Origin: Bordetella parapertussis
GTDB taxonomy: Bacteria; Pseudomonadota; Gammaproteobacteria; Burkholderiales; SG8-41
Direction of reading: 5' to 3'
DNA: 64,000 nucleotides
Assembly: GCA_945861275.1 (NCBI GenBank)
Contig: CAMATZ010000016.1
Coordinates: forward strand, 1-64,000
Positions 21,135 to 30,999 of the stretch are shown one piece after another. The notes under the pieces were generated by a model. The model made no database searches. It saw nothing but the letters and a program-made list of their open reading frames with translations, and was not told where the DNA came from. Position numbers and translations under genes: made by a program. Position 1 is the stretch's first letter. Each line of letters starts with the position of its first letter.

Positions 21135-22337
21135 TCAGCTATACCCCAGCCCCATAACCTCCCGCACATCCCGCAACGTCTCCTGCGCCATCTTGCGCGC
21201 CTTCTCACAGCCATCGGCGACGATGTTACGCACCAAGGTTGGGTCATCCAAATAACGCTGCGCCCGCTCCCGCATGGGATGCTGTTCGGCGATCACCGCG
21301 TCGATCACCGGCTGCTTGCACTCAAGGCAGCCGATGCCCGCACTGCGGCATCCCTGCTGCACCCATTGCTTTTTCGTGTCGTCCGAATACACCAGATGCA
21401 ACTGCCACACCGGGCATTTTTCAGGGTCGCCGGGATCGGTGCGTTTCACACGCGCCGGGTCGGTGGGCATGGTGCGAATTTTTTTGGTGACGCTGTCGGC
21501 ATCCTCGCGCAATGCAATGGTGTTGTTGTACGACTTGGACATTTTTTGCCCGTCAAGCCCGGGCATTTTTGAAGCTTCGGTCAACAACGCCTGCGGCTCG
21601 GTGAGGATCACTTTGCCGCCGCCTTCGATGTAGCCGAACAGCCGCTCGCGGTCGCCCATCGTCAGATTCTGCGTTTCATTGAGCAGTTCGCGCGCCGCTG
21701 CCAGCGCTTCGGCGTCACCTTTTTCGAGGTACTTCGAGCGATGCTGGCGATACACTTTTGCGCGCCGCGAACCGAGTTTCTTGATGGCGGCTTCGGCTTT
21801 TTCCGCGAAGCCGGTTTCTTTGCCGAACACGTGGTTGAAGCGGCGTGCGATTTCCCGCGTGATTTCGACATGCGGTACCTGATCCTCGCCCACCGGCACG
21901 CGGTTGGCGCGGTAAATCAGAATGTCGGCGCTTTGCAGCAGCGGATAGCCCAGAAAGCCGTAGGTCGCGAGATCTTTCTCGGCGAGTTTTTCCTGCTGAT
22001 CTTTATAGGTCGGCACACGCTCCAGCCAGCCCAGCGGGGTAATCATCGACAGCAGCAAATGCAGTTCGGCGTGCTCCGGCACCCGCGATTGAATGAATAG
22101 CGTCGCATGCGCCGGATCAACGCCGGCGGCGAGCCAGTCGATCACCATGTCCCACACGTGTTGTGCGATGTGGCTGGGATCATCGTAGTGCGTGGTCAAC
22201 GCGTGCCAGTCGGCGACAAAATAAAGACACTCGAATTCGTGTTGCAGGCGCACCCAGTTTTTGAGCACGCCGTGATAGTGGCCTAAATGCAGCGCGCCGG
22301 TGGGGCGCATGCCGGAAAGTACGCGGTTTGAAAACAT
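21135..22337 (-). CDS. trpS: Tryptophanyl-tRNA synthetase
   Basis: Charges tRNA-Trp with tryptophan (class Ic). The HIGH-like motif is TGALHLGHYHG near residues 13-23; the KMSKS motif is GQKMSKSYNN near 265-274. At 400 residues it is longer than the ~335-residue E. coli form; this longer type with a cysteine-containing insert (GCRSAGIGCLECKQ, ~340) is common in betaproteobacteria. The upstream M50 protease gene ends four bases before this ATG, so they are co-transcribed. Confidence 0.97.
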   Translation of the reverse strand: MFSNRVLSGMRPTGALHLGHYHGVLKNWVRLQHEFECLYFVADWHALTTHYDDPSHIAQHVWDMVIDWLAAGVDPAHATLFIQSRVPEHAELHLLLSMITPLGWLERVPTYKDQQEKLAEKDLATYGFLGYPLLQSADILIYRANRVPVGEDQVPHVEITREIARRFNHVFGKETGFAEKAEAAIKKLGSRRAKVYRQHRSKYLEKGDAEALAAARELLNETQNLTMGDRERLFGYIEGGGKVILTEPQALLTEASKMPGLDGQKMSKSYNNTIALREDADSVTKKIRTMPTDPARVKRTDPGDPEKCPVWQLHLVYSDDTKKQWVQQGCRSAGIGCLECKQPVIDAVIAEQHPMRERAQRYLDDPTLVRNIVADGCEKARKMAQETLRDVREVMGLGYS

Positions 22338-22341
22338 GATC

Positions 22342-23049
22342 TTATTTGGACAAAAGCTTTAAAAGTTTATAAAGGTCGAGCACCGGAATATCCGCCAGTG
22401 CCGCGACACCCTGAATGGTAATCGTCACCAGCGGCCACATCACCACATCCAGCACGTGAGTGAACAGCAACGCGAGAATGATGAAAAACCCATAGGGTTC
22501 GATGCGCGAGAACTGATACGCCTGTCGATGCGGCAGCAGGCTCACCATGATGCGTCCGCCGTCGAGCGGTGGAATCGGCAGCAGATTCAGCACCATGAAA
22601 ATCACGTTCACCATCACGCCCGCCGCACCCATCAGCGCCAGCGGCAATGCAAACGACAGCGAACCCACGGCATCACTGAAACTCAGCTTCACCATCAGCA
22701 CCCAGAAAATCGCCATCGCCAGATTAGCGCCCGGCCCCGCCGCCGCCACCCACAGCATGTCGCGCTTGGGGTGGCGCAAGTTGCCGAAATTCACCGGCAC
22801 CGGTTTGGCCCAGCCGAATATGAATCCGCCGCCGAATAATTTGCTAACCGCCAGCATCAGCAGGGGCAATGCCACCGTGCCGATGGGGTCGATGTGGCGT
22901 ATCGGATTCAAGCTCACGCGCCCCTGCGAATACGCCGTGAGGTCGCCAAAATATTTGGCGGCATAGGCGTGCGCGGCTTCGTGCAAAGTAATCGCAAAGA
23001 TGACGGGGATCGCGTAAATCGCGATCACCTGAATCACATTTAATTCCAT
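22342..23049 (-). CDS. Site-2 protease family (M50) membrane metalloprotease
   Basis: Intramembrane zinc protease. The zinc motif is HEAAH at residues ~23-27 in an N-terminal helix, with the second ligand region NLLPIPPLDGGR near 160-170 (the NPxxDG-like loop). Four to six membrane segments, 235 residues. This short M50 type is a constant member of the PHP-YciO-M50-trpS-scpA run in betaproteobacteria. Its substrate is not known. Confidence 0.92.
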   Translation of the reverse strand: MELNVIQVIAIYAIPVIFAITLHEAAHAYAAKYFGDLTAYSQGRVSLNPIRHIDPIGTVALPLLMLAVSKLFGGGFIFGWAKPVPVNFGNLRHPKRDMLWVAAAGPGANLAMAIFWVLMVKLSFSDAVGSLSFALPLALMGAAGVMVNVIFMVLNLLPIPPLDGGRIMVSLLPHRQAYQFSRIEPYGFFIILALLFTHVLDVVMWPLVTITIQGVAALADIPVLDLYKLLKLLSK

Positions 23050-23091
23050 GCGCGCCTTATTGGTACCATGGTCACAGCCGAGAATGCGCCG

Positions 23092-23105
23092 TAACTGTTT
23101 GTTTT
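23092..23105 (-). repeat. AT-rich start-site motif, near copy upstream of the M50 gene
   Basis: On the minus strand AAAACAAACAGTTA, one mismatch from consensus, about 45 bases before the protease start and in gene orientation. Confidence 0.45.
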
Positions 23106-23222
23106 TATTTGAGATTTATTCATTGATGGAGCAGACAGCCGAGAACCGGCAAGGGCTAGTGTAGCGCAAGCCGAGAAGCACCCTCAATCCCAAACTTCGG
23201 TTCTGAACTTCGAGCCTGAAGT

Positions 23223-23846
23223 TCACACCCCGAACAGCGCCGTATCGCCCTTGCCCACGCGCGTGATCATCGGCTCGGGACCGGTGAGATTCACTATGGT
23301 TGTCGGCTCAACGCCGCACGAACCCGCATCGAGTATCAGATCAACCTGATGTTCGAGCCGCTGGCGAAATTCTTCCGGGTCGTTGAGCGGCACATCGTCA
23401 CCGGGCAGTGTCAGTGTCGATGACAACAGCGGCTCGTTGAGTTCCGCCAACAATGCGCGCACCACCGGATGATCGGGAATGCGCACACCAATGGTGCGCC
23501 GGCTTGGATGCTGCAAGCGCTTGGGCACCTGGCGCGTGGCTTCGAGAATAAACGCGTAACAGCCCGGCGTCGCAGCCTTCAGCATGCGGTACTGGCGGTT
23601 ATCGACTTTCGCATAGGCGGCTATCTCCGACAAATCGCGGCACACCAGCGAAAAATGGTGGCGTTCGTCCACCTGTCGAATGGTACGCATACGCTCCATG
23701 GCCGCCTTGTCACCGATGTGACAGCCGAGTGCGTAACACGAGTCGGTCGGATAAATGATCACGCCGCCCGCACGCACGATTTCCGCCGCCTGACGGATCA
23801 GTCGCGGTTGCGGATCGACGGGGTGAATGGTGAAGTATTGGGACAT
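23223..23846 (-). CDS. YciO/YrdC/Sua5-family protein (threonylcarbamoyl-AMP synthase fold)
   Basis: The YrdC fold is evident: GGVIIYPTDSCYALGCHIGDKAAMERMRTIRQ near residues 28-60 and HHFSLVCRDLSEIAAYA next; the C-terminal SSTLTLPGDD and TTIVNLTG blocks complete the ATP/threonine pocket. The order in this operon matches YciO rather than the essential TsaC, so a role in tRNA t6A formation is possible but not certain. Length 207 residues is normal for YciO. It sits between the PHP phosphoesterase and M50 genes on the same strand. Confidence 0.88.
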   Translation of the reverse strand: MSQYFTIHPVDPQPRLIRQAAEIVRAGGVIIYPTDSCYALGCHIGDKAAMERMRTIRQVDERHHFSLVCRDLSEIAAYAKVDNRQYRMLKAATPGCYAFILEATRQVPKRLQHPSRRTIGVRIPDHPVVRALLAELNEPLLSSTLTLPGDDVPLNDPEEFRQRLEHQVDLILDAGSCGVEPTTIVNLTGPEPMITRVGKGDTALFGV

Positions 23847-23918
23847 GAAGGCTGTTGGGCGTTCAGAGTTGAGCGTTGGGCGTTACCCCGCGATGCGCTT
23901 TTATTCTCAACTCTGGAC

Positions 23919-24749
23919 TCAAAAATCTTCCCACACCGGCGCCAAGCCATAAGGCAAATCCGGCAATTTGCCCAAATCAAGATAGCTTTCACCCGGCCCA
24001 TGAAAATCCGATCCCACCGAAGCTTTTAGGCCGTGGCGTTGCGCATAACGCGCCCACGTCGCATATTGATCCGCGGTATGACTGCCGGTGACGACCTCGA
24101 CACCTGCCCCTCCCAGATCGCAAAACTCGCCGAGCAGGGCTTCACGCTCACGGTTGTTTAATTTATAGCGCCCCGGATGTGCGATCACCGCTGCGCCGCC
24201 TGCCGCGTTGATCCAGCCCACCGCCTGCGACAGTGTCGCCCATTGATGCTCAACGTAACCCGGTTTGCCTGCGGTGAGATAACGCTTGAACGCGGCGTTG
24301 GCGTCTTTCACATAACCGCGCTCAACCAGGTACCGCGCAAAATGCGTGCGGCTCAGCAAATCTGCATTGCGCGCGTACCCCTGCGCCCCCGCGAGCGCGC
24401 CTTCGATGCCCGCGCGCTCCAGGTCGGCGGCGATGCGTTCGGCACGCGCATGACGGCCCGCGCGCACGCGCTGCAAGCCCTCGGCAATTTCCGTGTGTAG
24501 AGGATCGAAATTCAGGCCCACGATGTGCAGCGTTGCAGCCGCCCACGATACCGAAATTTCTACGCCCGCAATGAACTTCATGCTGCGTGCTTCAGCCTCC
24601 CGGCGCGCTTCGGCAAGACCGCTTAATTCGTCGTGATCGGTTAGTGCGTACACCTTTACGCCTCGCGCAAACGCGCGCGTCACCAGTTCGACGGGCGTCA
24701 ACCGGCCGTCGGAATGGCTGGAATGGCTGTGCAAATCAACATCCAGCAT
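23919..24749 (-). CDS. PHP-domain phosphoesterase (RNase AM/YciV-like)
   Basis: Metal-dependent PHP enzyme; homologues (E. coli YciV/RNase AM) act as 5'-3' exonucleases and 3',5'-nucleotide phosphatases. Metal ligands are visible in VDLHSHSSHSDG (residues 3-14), VYALTDHDELSG (~40), GVEIS (~65), AHPGRY (~190) and GSDFHG (~250). The start at 24749 (MLDVDLHSHSS) fits the family; the open frame extends 17 codons further but those are unlikely. First gene of the YciO-M50-trpS operon. Confidence 0.92.
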   Translation of the reverse strand: MLDVDLHSHSSHSDGRLTPVELVTRAFARGVKVYALTDHDELSGLAEARREAEARSMKFIAGVEISVSWAAATLHIVGLNFDPLHTEIAEGLQRVRAGRHARAERIAADLERAGIEGALAGAQGYARNADLLSRTHFARYLVERGYVKDANAAFKRYLTAGKPGYVEHQWATLSQAVGWINAAGGAAVIAHPGRYKLNNREREALLGEFCDLGGAGVEVVTGSHTADQYATWARYAQRHGLKASVGSDFHGPGESYLDLGKLPDLPYGLAPVWEDF

Positions 24750-24766
24750 ATGGAAATAACTTAATA

Positions 24767-24780
24767 AAAACAAATAGTTA
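24767..24780 (+). repeat. AT-rich start-site motif, copy 2
   Basis: Exact AAAACAAATAGTTA, 18-31 bases upstream of the minus-strand PHP gene start, in the opposite orientation to that gene. Confidence 0.55.
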
Positions 24781-24903
24781 GATTGCGAGGGGCGCATCAT
24801 AGCAGAAACCCGTTAGCGCCGCCTCAGACGTAAGTAAGACGTCAGTAAGACGTAAGTTTGTGACGCGGCGCGCGACCAACAGAAAAATCCGGGAACATCG
24901 CGC

Positions 24904-25665
24904 ATGAAACTCGCTGCCTGCGTCACCGTGCTTATGGCACTAATCGCAACACCGGTTACCGCCGCCAACTGTAATGCCAGCAGCGGCGCACAGCGCGTGG
25001 CGTTACTTGAGCTGTACACGTCGGAAGGCTGCGACAGTTGCCCGCCCGCCGACCGCTGGGTGAGTGCCCTGCCCGCGCAGGGCTACACCACGGATCGCCT
25101 GCTGACACTCGCTTATCACGTGGATTACTGGAACTACCTCGGCTGGACCGACCCGTTCGCGCAAAAGCGTTTCACCGAACGCCAGCGCTTCGTCAACAAC
25201 CGCATACGCAACCGCACCATCTACACGCCGCAGTTGATGCTCGACAGCAAAGACTACCGGCACGGCCTGTCGCTCACTGATTTTCAGCAACGCATCGCCG
25301 CCGTGAATCGCGAGCAGCCTGGCGCGGACATTGCGCTGTCGCTGCACACCTCCGGCGGTGCGCTGGAATCCGCCGCTCGAATCAGGTTACATCGCAAACA
25401 AACCGGCGCCACCGTTTTTCTGGCGCTCTACGAAAATAAACTCGCCAATCAGGTCAACGCAGGCGAAAACAAAGGCAAACGCCTGCAACATGATTTCGTA
25501 GTGCGTGATTTGGCGGGGCCGTTTGCCGCGGACGCCGCTGAGATTAACCACAAGTTTCGATTATCGCCGGCATGGAAAACGCGCGATATGTCGGTGGCGG
25601 CGTTTGTGCAGACCGCGGCTACAGGTGAGGTGTTGCAGGCGCTGGCGTTGCCGTGGTGCAGCTAA
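24904..25665 (+). CDS. DUF1223 secreted thioredoxin-like protein
   Basis: A 253-residue exported protein with signal peptide 1-20 (ending PVTA-A). LLELYTSEGCDSCPPADRWVSAL at ~35-57 is the DUF1223 hallmark with a CxxC pair in a thioredoxin-like setting. The later DPFAQKRFTERQRFVNNRIRNRTIYTPQLMLDSKDY block is also family-typical. Biochemical function of DUF1223 is not established. It is divergent from the PHP gene. Confidence 0.88.
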   Translation: MKLAACVTVLMALIATPVTAANCNASSGAQRVALLELYTSEGCDSCPPADRWVSALPAQGYTTDRLLTLAYHVDYWNYLGWTDPFAQKRFTERQRFVNNRIRNRTIYTPQLMLDSKDYRHGLSLTDFQQRIAAVNREQPGADIALSLHTSGGALESAARIRLHRKQTGATVFLALYENKLANQVNAGENKGKRLQHDFVVRDLAGPFAADAAEINHKFRLSPAWKTRDMSVAAFVQTAATGEVLQALALPWCS

Positions 25666-25726
25666 GCACGCGGCACTAAAACCACCACCGTCATACTGGC
25701 TTTCGCCAGTATGACGGAGTGGTGCA

Positions 25727-26350
25727 TCAAGCCACCCGTTGATGCAAACGGCTCTGCGCCGGCACATGCTGCGCCAGAAACTCCATTTGATCCACGAGTA
25801 TGCGGCGATTCGTCAAAATCAAGTACTCGGCGCGGTTCGGCACGTACGGCAGGTAAACCAGTTCCATGCCCGCGCCTTCGGGTGTGCGATCGCTCTTGCG
25901 TTCGTTGCAGGCGCGGCAGGCGGTAACCACGTTCATCCAGCTATCTCTGCCGCCTTTGGAAAACGGCTTGATGTGGTCGCGCGTGAGTTTGGCGCCCGGA
26001 AATGAATCCGCGCAGTACGCGCAAATCTGCCGGTCGCGGTGAAACAATTCGCGATTATTCAGCGGCGGCACCTGGTTGAACGACTTCATCGCCATCGCCT
26101 TGCCCTTGACGGCGATGATGCTGCTGGCGGTGATTTCAGAACGCTCGCCGGTCATGCGGTTGGTGCCGCCGAACACGGTGAAGGCATGTTCGCCGAGTGT
26201 CCACGCCACCTGATCCTTGGCGTAATAAAAACACGCGTGCTGCCAGGTGATCCAGCGGTGCGGCACGCCGTGGGTGTCGAGCGTCAGCACCAGCGGCAAC
26301 GTGCTGCGTTGCGCCGGGACAAGCGTATTGTCGAAGACGATCTGGTTCAT
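25727..26350 (-). CDS. HNH endonuclease family protein
   Basis: A 207-residue protein with a C-terminal HNH nuclease core (CAYC...KLTRDHIKPFSKGG...NVVTACRACNERKSDRTPE, residues ~120-175): two CxxC zinc-ribbon pairs and the DH catalytic element. The N-terminal ~110 residues resemble those of stand-alone bacterial HNH proteins of unknown role. ATG 26350 is preferred over an upstream TTG. It is an isolated gene; the 245 bases upstream hold no other gene that I can support. Confidence 0.85.
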   Translation of the reverse strand: MNQIVFDNTLVPAQRSTLPLVLTLDTHGVPHRWITWQHACFYYAKDQVAWTLGEHAFTVFGGTNRMTGERSEITASSIIAVKGKAMAMKSFNQVPPLNNRELFHRDRQICAYCADSFPGAKLTRDHIKPFSKGGRDSWMNVVTACRACNERKSDRTPEGAGMELVYLPYVPNRAEYLILTNRRILVDQMEFLAQHVPAQSRLHQRVA

Positions 26351-26595
26351 TTTCAATCCAATGCACTCACCTGCGGTCCGTCAATGCGCCACAATCTACC
26401 AGATTTATGAATATTTTGAACAAATTATGCCTTTGATAGCGCGAATTGCTGCATTGCGCTATACTTCGCTGCTGTGAATTCATACCCTCGTAGCACGCGT
26501 TCCACCGCATCCCACGCACCCTTGGCTCTCCGCGCCCTAGGCCGGGCAGTCGCCTGGCACCTTGCCAGAGTGCCGATGTTGGCTGGGTCCGCCTG

Positions 26596-28002
26596 ATGTC
26601 TTTCGCGACGCTTAATCTCCTGCCGGAACTGCAACGCGCTGTCGCGGATCAGGGCTATACCGAAGCCACGCCTATACAGGTGCAGGCCATACCTGCCGTG
26701 CTGGCCGGCAGCGACCTCATGGGTTGTGCGCAGACCGGCACTGGCAAGACTGCGGGCTTCACCCTGCCGCTGCTGCAAATACTCGCACCCCACGCCAGCA
26801 ACAGTCCCTCGCCGGCGCGTCATCCGGTGCGCGCGCTGGTGCTCACACCCACGCGCGAACTCGCGGCGCAGGTGCATGAATCGGTGCAGGGCTACGGCAA
26901 ATATCTGCCGCTACGCTCCACTGTAGTGTACGGCGGCGTGGACATGAAACCGCAAACACAGGCGCTGATGGCGGGCGTGGAAATTCTGGTGGCGACACCG
27001 GGACGCCTGCTCGACCACGTGCAGCAGAAAACCGTCAATCTGTCGCAAGTGCAGATTCTCGTGCTCGACGAAGCGGATCGCATGCTCGACATGGGTTTCC
27101 TGCCCGATCTTAAACGCATCATTGCGCTGATTCCCGCGCAGCGCCAAAGCTTGTTGTTCTCCGCAACTTTTTCCGACGACATCAAGCGGCTCGCCAACCA
27201 GATGCTGCGCAACCCGCTGTCGATCGAAGTGGCGCGCCGTAACGCGCCGGCGGAACTGGTGTCGCATCAGGTGTATGAAGTCGCCGCTGAACGCAAACGC
27301 ACGCTGCTCGCCAACCTCATTCGCACGCGCAACATGACGCAGGTGCTGGTGTTTCTGCGCATGAAAAAAGACTGCAACAAGCTCGCACGCGAGCTGGAGC
27401 GCGACGGTATCAAGGCCACCGCCATCCACAGCGACCGTACGCAGGCCGAGCGCGAGCAGGCGCTGTGTGATTTCAAGGAAGGCCGTGCCACCGTGCTGGT
27501 CGCCACCGATATCGCCGCGCGCGGCCTTGATATTGAAGAATTGCCGTTCGTTATCAACTTCGAACTGCCGTATGTGCCCGAAGACTATGTGCATCGTATC
27601 GGCCGCACCGGCCGCGCCGGTCTGCCGGGCGAAGCGATTTCACTGGTATGTCACGATGAATCCAGGATGTTGATCGACATCGAAAAACTGCTCAAGCGCA
27701 CGATCGAGCGCGTGCCGGTGGATGGCCTCGATGAACGCCAGCGTCTGGATCGCCTTGACCGCAAGGATCGCCCGCAGCGTGGTGCCGAGCTGGTGGACCT
27801 GCGCGGTGATCGTCCGATCCGTGCGCGGGCGCCGCACACGCCCACCCCAAAAATCGCAGCCGACGGTTTCGATTTCAGCAAACCATACGAACCCGATGGC
27901 GATACAGCCACCGCAGACGCACCGCCGGCGCCGCCGCCGCCACGGCGTGGCGCACGTCCTGTCGCCGCACTGCTCGGCGGATTCTCCGCACAGCGCAAGT
28001 AG
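26596..28002 (+). CDS. DEAD-box ATP-dependent RNA helicase (RhlE-like)
   Basis: RNA helicase for RNA remodelling or ribosome assembly. All core motifs are seen: Q motif near 16-25 ([10 protein letters not shown]), AQTGTGKT (~50), [24 protein letters not shown], and [10 protein letters not shown]. The C-terminal ~100 residues are Pro/Arg-rich and low-complexity, as in RhlE proteins. Length 468. A palindromic CCCGGCGCCGGG follows the stop at about 28007-28018 and may be part of a terminator. Confidence 0.94.
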   Translation: MSFATLNLLPELQRAVADQGYTEATPIQVQAIPAVLAGSDLMGCAQTGTGKTAGFTLPLLQILAPHASNSPSPARHPVRALVLTPTRELAAQVHESVQGYGKYLPLRSTVVYGGVDMKPQTQALMAGVEILVATPGRLLDHVQQKTVNLSQVQILVLDEADRMLDMGFLPDLKRIIALIPAQRQSLLFSATFSDDIKRLANQMLRNPLSIEVARRNAPAELVSHQVYEVAAERKRTLLANLIRTRNMTQVLVFLRMKKDCNKLARELERDGIKATAIHSDRTQAEREQALCDFKEGRATVLVATDIAARGLDIEELPFVINFELPYVPEDYVHRIGRTGRAGLPGEAISLVCHDESRMLIDIEKLLKRTIERVPVDGLDERQRLDRLDRKDRPQRGAELVDLRGDRPIRARAPHTPTPKIAADGFDFSKPYEPDGDTATADAPPAPPPPRRGARPVAALLGGFSAQRK

Positions 28003-28146
28003 CTGAAACCCGGCGCCGGGCTTCCCTGTCCTGCGCGCTACGCGCAGCGCGCGTGCGCTGTGATACAGTATCGTTGATCGATCGGCATAGCCGCGTTCAT
28101 ATGACGGTCGAGCGATTCCCGAAATCATGCTCAAGTGGAGGATGTT

Positions 28147-28587
28147 ATGCGCACAAAATTGCTTTCCCTATTGGTCCTGTTTTTCACGCTGCTGACCGGC
28201 ACGCAAACAGTCTACGCCCAGTCCGCCGACGAAACCGCCGTAACGCAAGCCATGGAGGCGCTGCGCGCGGCCATGGTCGTTAGGGACGCAAAGCAGTACG
28301 AGGCATTGATATCGGAAAATGTGAGCTACGGCCATTCAGCGGGCCGCATCGAAAACAAACAGGAATTCATCAAGGTTAACGTGGCAAACAAGGCGGTGAT
28401 GAAATCGCTTACGTTCACCGACCAGACCGTCAAAGTTACCGGTAACACGGCCGTGGTGCGTAACACCTACAACGGCGTGAGCGAACTGGATGGCAAAACC
28501 AACACCACCAAAATCGGCGTGCTGCTGGTGTGGACCAAGGAAGCCGGCACGTGGCGGCTCTATGCGCGCCAGGCCTTTCGTCTGTGA
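28147..28587 (+). CDS. Secreted SnoaL/DUF4440-like (NTF2-fold) protein
   Basis: An exported ~125-residue NTF2-fold protein. Signal peptide 1-24 ends QTVYA-Q. The start at 28147 is supported by GGAG just upstream; an upstream in-frame GTG is less likely. VSYGHSAGRIENKQEFIK is repeated almost unchanged in the next gene (VTYGHSSGRIEDKAQFIA), so the two are tandem paralogues 26 bases apart. DUF4440 proteins have no uniform function. Confidence 0.82.
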   Translation: MRTKLLSLLVLFFTLLTGTQTVYAQSADETAVTQAMEALRAAMVVRDAKQYEALISENVSYGHSAGRIENKQEFIKVNVANKAVMKSLTFTDQTVKVTGNTAVVRNTYNGVSELDGKTNTTKIGVLLVWTKEAGTWRLYARQAFRL

Positions 28588-28613
28588 TCCGTGATTCGAC
28601 AAGGAAACTTACC

Positions 28614-28988
28614 ATGAGCAACGCAAACGACAGTGCCGCACTGACGCAAGCCATAGAAAAGTTTTACAACGCCATCCGCGACAAAAACGCCGCCGCCTTT
28701 GAACCGCTGCTCACGCAGGATGTGACCTACGGCCACTCGTCCGGCAGAATAGAAGACAAAGCGCAATTCATCGCCAACGTCATGGATCCAAAAACAAAGT
28801 GGAAAGCAATCTACGGCGCGAATCAAAGCAACACCATCAGTGGCGACACTGCGGTCTCGCGCCATATCATGGCAGGTGAAAACGAGCGTGAAGGCAAGCC
28901 CGGCACTTCCAGCATGAATGCGATGATGGTCTGGCAAAAACAGGGTGGTGCGTGGAAATTGCTGGTGCGTCAAGCCTACAAATTCTGA
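28614..28988 (+). CDS. Cytoplasmic SnoaL/DUF4440-like (NTF2-fold) protein
   Basis: Paralogue of the preceding gene but with no signal peptide: MSNANDSAALTQAIEKFYNAIRDKNAAAFEPLL. The start at 28614 has AAGGAA at a good distance; the frame is open upstream but that part overlaps the first paralogue. Length 124 residues. The duplication yields one exported and one internal copy. Confidence 0.82.
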   Translation: MSNANDSAALTQAIEKFYNAIRDKNAAAFEPLLTQDVTYGHSSGRIEDKAQFIANVMDPKTKWKAIYGANQSNTISGDTAVSRHIMAGENEREGKPGTSSMNAMMVWQKQGGAWKLLVRQAYKF

Positions 28989-29034
28989 ACGCTCGAAGTG
29001 AACGTGGCAGGTTGAGCAGTAAAGAACTGCGCTC

Positions 29035-29883
29035 ATGAGCGCGTTAAGCCCGCAACAGATCGCCCGCTGGCGGCATGACGGATTCCTGTCGCCGTTTCCG
29101 CTGCTCGACGCGGTGGAACTGCAGACCTGCCGTGACGGACTGGAGCGCCTGGAGAAATGGCTGGGTGCGCCGGTCAACGCCACCGAGGAACTCAAGTGGC
29201 GCACCATGCCCTACCTGACCCTGCCGTGGGCGGCGAAACTCGCGTGCGACCCGCGCATCCTCGATGTGGTCGAAGACCTGCTGGGCCCGGATATCCTGAT
29301 TTTCACCGGTACCTTCTTCATCAAGGAACCCTGTTCGCCCACCATTGCCGCCTGGCACCAGGACTCAACCTATTTCGGCCTGGAACCCAAAGAGACGCTC
29401 ACGGTATGGGTTGCGCTGTCGGAAGCCAACGAAGCCGCCGGCTGCATGGACGCGCTTTCGTTCCGTGGCAAGCCGCGGCAGTTAAGCCACGTGTCGCGTG
29501 TCGTCAAAAACAGCGTCAACCGCGCCAGTCAGGTGATCACCGAGCCGCTGGATGAAGGCACACCGGTGGCCATGCCGCTAGCGGCCGGATCGTTTTCCAT
29601 GCATCACGGCCTGTGCGCGCACCGCTCCGGCCCGAATACCGCGAATCATCGCCGCATCGGAATGGGATTTAACTTCATACCGGCATCTGTGCGCCCGGTG
29701 GGATCCATCAAGCCAGCAGCAATGCTGGTACGCGGCGTTGACCGCTACAATCATTTCGAGCGGGTCGAACCGCCACAGGCCGAACTGGATGTGCAGAGTG
29801 TGGCCACCCATGAGCGGGCTACCACCCTCTACCGGAACAGTTATCTCGAACAAGAGGCGCGGCATGCCGCTCTCCCAGCCTGA
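29035..29883 (+). CDS. Phytanoyl-CoA dioxygenase (PhyH) family Fe(II)/2-oxoglutarate oxygenase
   Basis: Likely hydroxylates an organic acid or CoA ester using Fe(II), 2-oxoglutarate and O2. The HxD pair is H108/D110 in WHQDSTYFG, the distal iron His is H196 in CAHRSGPN, and the 2-oxoglutarate Arg probably lies in NHRRIGMGFNF just after. The 282-residue length is typical. It stands before a convergent Bug receptor; a 2-hydroxyacyl-CoA lyase-like gene about 15 kb away makes an alpha-oxidation role conceivable but unproven. Confidence 0.88.
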   Translation: MSALSPQQIARWRHDGFLSPFPLLDAVELQTCRDGLERLEKWLGAPVNATEELKWRTMPYLTLPWAAKLACDPRILDVVEDLLGPDILIFTGTFFIKEPCSPTIAAWHQDSTYFGLEPKETLTVWVALSEANEAAGCMDALSFRGKPRQLSHVSRVVKNSVNRASQVITEPLDEGTPVAMPLAAGSFSMHHGLCAHRSGPNTANHRRIGMGFNFIPASVRPVGSIKPAAMLVRGVDRYNHFERVEPPQAELDVQSVATHERATTLYRNSYLEQEARHAALPA

Positions 29884-29893
29884 GACGGTCTGA

Positions 29894-30868
29894 TCAATCC
29901 ACCCGCGCGCCCGACTCCTTAACGGCCTTCGCAAAGAGCGCCGTTTCAACCTTGATGCGTTTGCTGAATTCATCGGGCGAGCTGACAGCCGGGTCGAAGC
30001 CCTGCTGCGCAATCTTCTCGGCCACCTCAGGCAGTTTCATCAGCCGCGCGACTTCTGTGTACATCTTGTCGATGATCGGCTTCGGCGTGCCGGTGGGCAT
30101 CACGATGCCCACCCAGTTGCCGAGCACAAAATCCTTGTAACCCTGGTCCGCCATGGTTGAAACATCCGGCAGAAACGAATGCCGCTTGTCGGCCATCATC
30201 GCTATCGCGCGCACACGGCCCGATTTAATCGCGGGCAGCAAATCGGGAATACCATTGATCAGCAGATGCGCCTGACCGCTCATCATGTCAGGAATCGCCG
30301 GCCCATTGCCCTTGTACGGCACGTGCGTGGCGTCAAAGCCCACCGCCCGTTTCAACATTTCCCCGGAAAGATGGCTGATGGTGCCGTGGCCGCCGGACGC
30401 ATTGACCAGCTTCATGCTTTTCGCCACAGCCACCAGATCCCGCACGCTTTTTGCCGCGATGCCATTGTGCACCGTCACCACCAGCGGCGTGTAGGCCAGC
30501 AGCACCACCGGCGCCAGGTCACGTTCAAGACTGTAGCCGAGTTTTGCATAGAGTGATTGCGAAATCACCTGCGCGGTGCTGATATTCAGGATGGTATAAC
30601 CGTCGGGCGCCGCTTTCGCCACCAGCTCGGTACCGAGATTGCCGCCGGCGCCGGGGCGATTGTCAATGATCACCGGCTGTCCCCAGCTCTCGCTCAACTT
30701 TTGCCCGACTATACGGGCAAGAATATCATTGAGGCCACCAGGCGCGAATGCGACGACGTAACGGATCGGCCGTATTGGATAGTTTTGCACCTGAGCCGCA
30801 ACGTCAGCGGCAAGCGCCAGCGCGGTCACACCCGCGACAGCAGCAGCGCCGCGAAAAATTACAATCAT
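29894..30868 (-). CDS. Bug/TctC-family periplasmic solute-binding protein (1)
   Basis: Extracytoplasmic receptor for small carboxylates. Signal peptide 1-25 ends ALAADVAAQ. The Bug signature YPIRPIRYVVAFAPGGLNDILARIV follows, then VIIDNRPGAGGNLGTELVAKAAPDGYT. The start at 30868 has AGGAG; an upstream start would extend the signal oddly. No TctAB membrane components are nearby, the usual orphan arrangement. Ligand unknown. Confidence 0.93.
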   Translation of the reverse strand: MIVIFRGAAAVAGVTALALAADVAAQVQNYPIRPIRYVVAFAPGGLNDILARIVGQKLSESWGQPVIIDNRPGAGGNLGTELVAKAAPDGYTILNISTAQVISQSLYAKLGYSLERDLAPVVLLAYTPLVVTVHNGIAAKSVRDLVAVAKSMKLVNASGGHGTISHLSGEMLKRAVGFDATHVPYKGNGPAIPDMMSGQAHLLINGIPDLLPAIKSGRVRAIAMMADKRHSFLPDVSTMADQGYKDFVLGNWVGIVMPTGTPKPIIDKMYTEVARLMKLPEVAEKIAQQGFDPAVSSPDEFSKRIKVETALFAKAVKESGARVD

Positions 30869-30999
30869 GAAACAGCTCCTTTGGACAGCGAAATGGATTA
30901 CCGCCAATTATAGGGCCGGCGTTGCTTGCGTTGTGCTCCGAATCAATAGGACGTCACAGCGCTATAATCTTACAATCATCTCTTTTAGTGAAAATTCCG

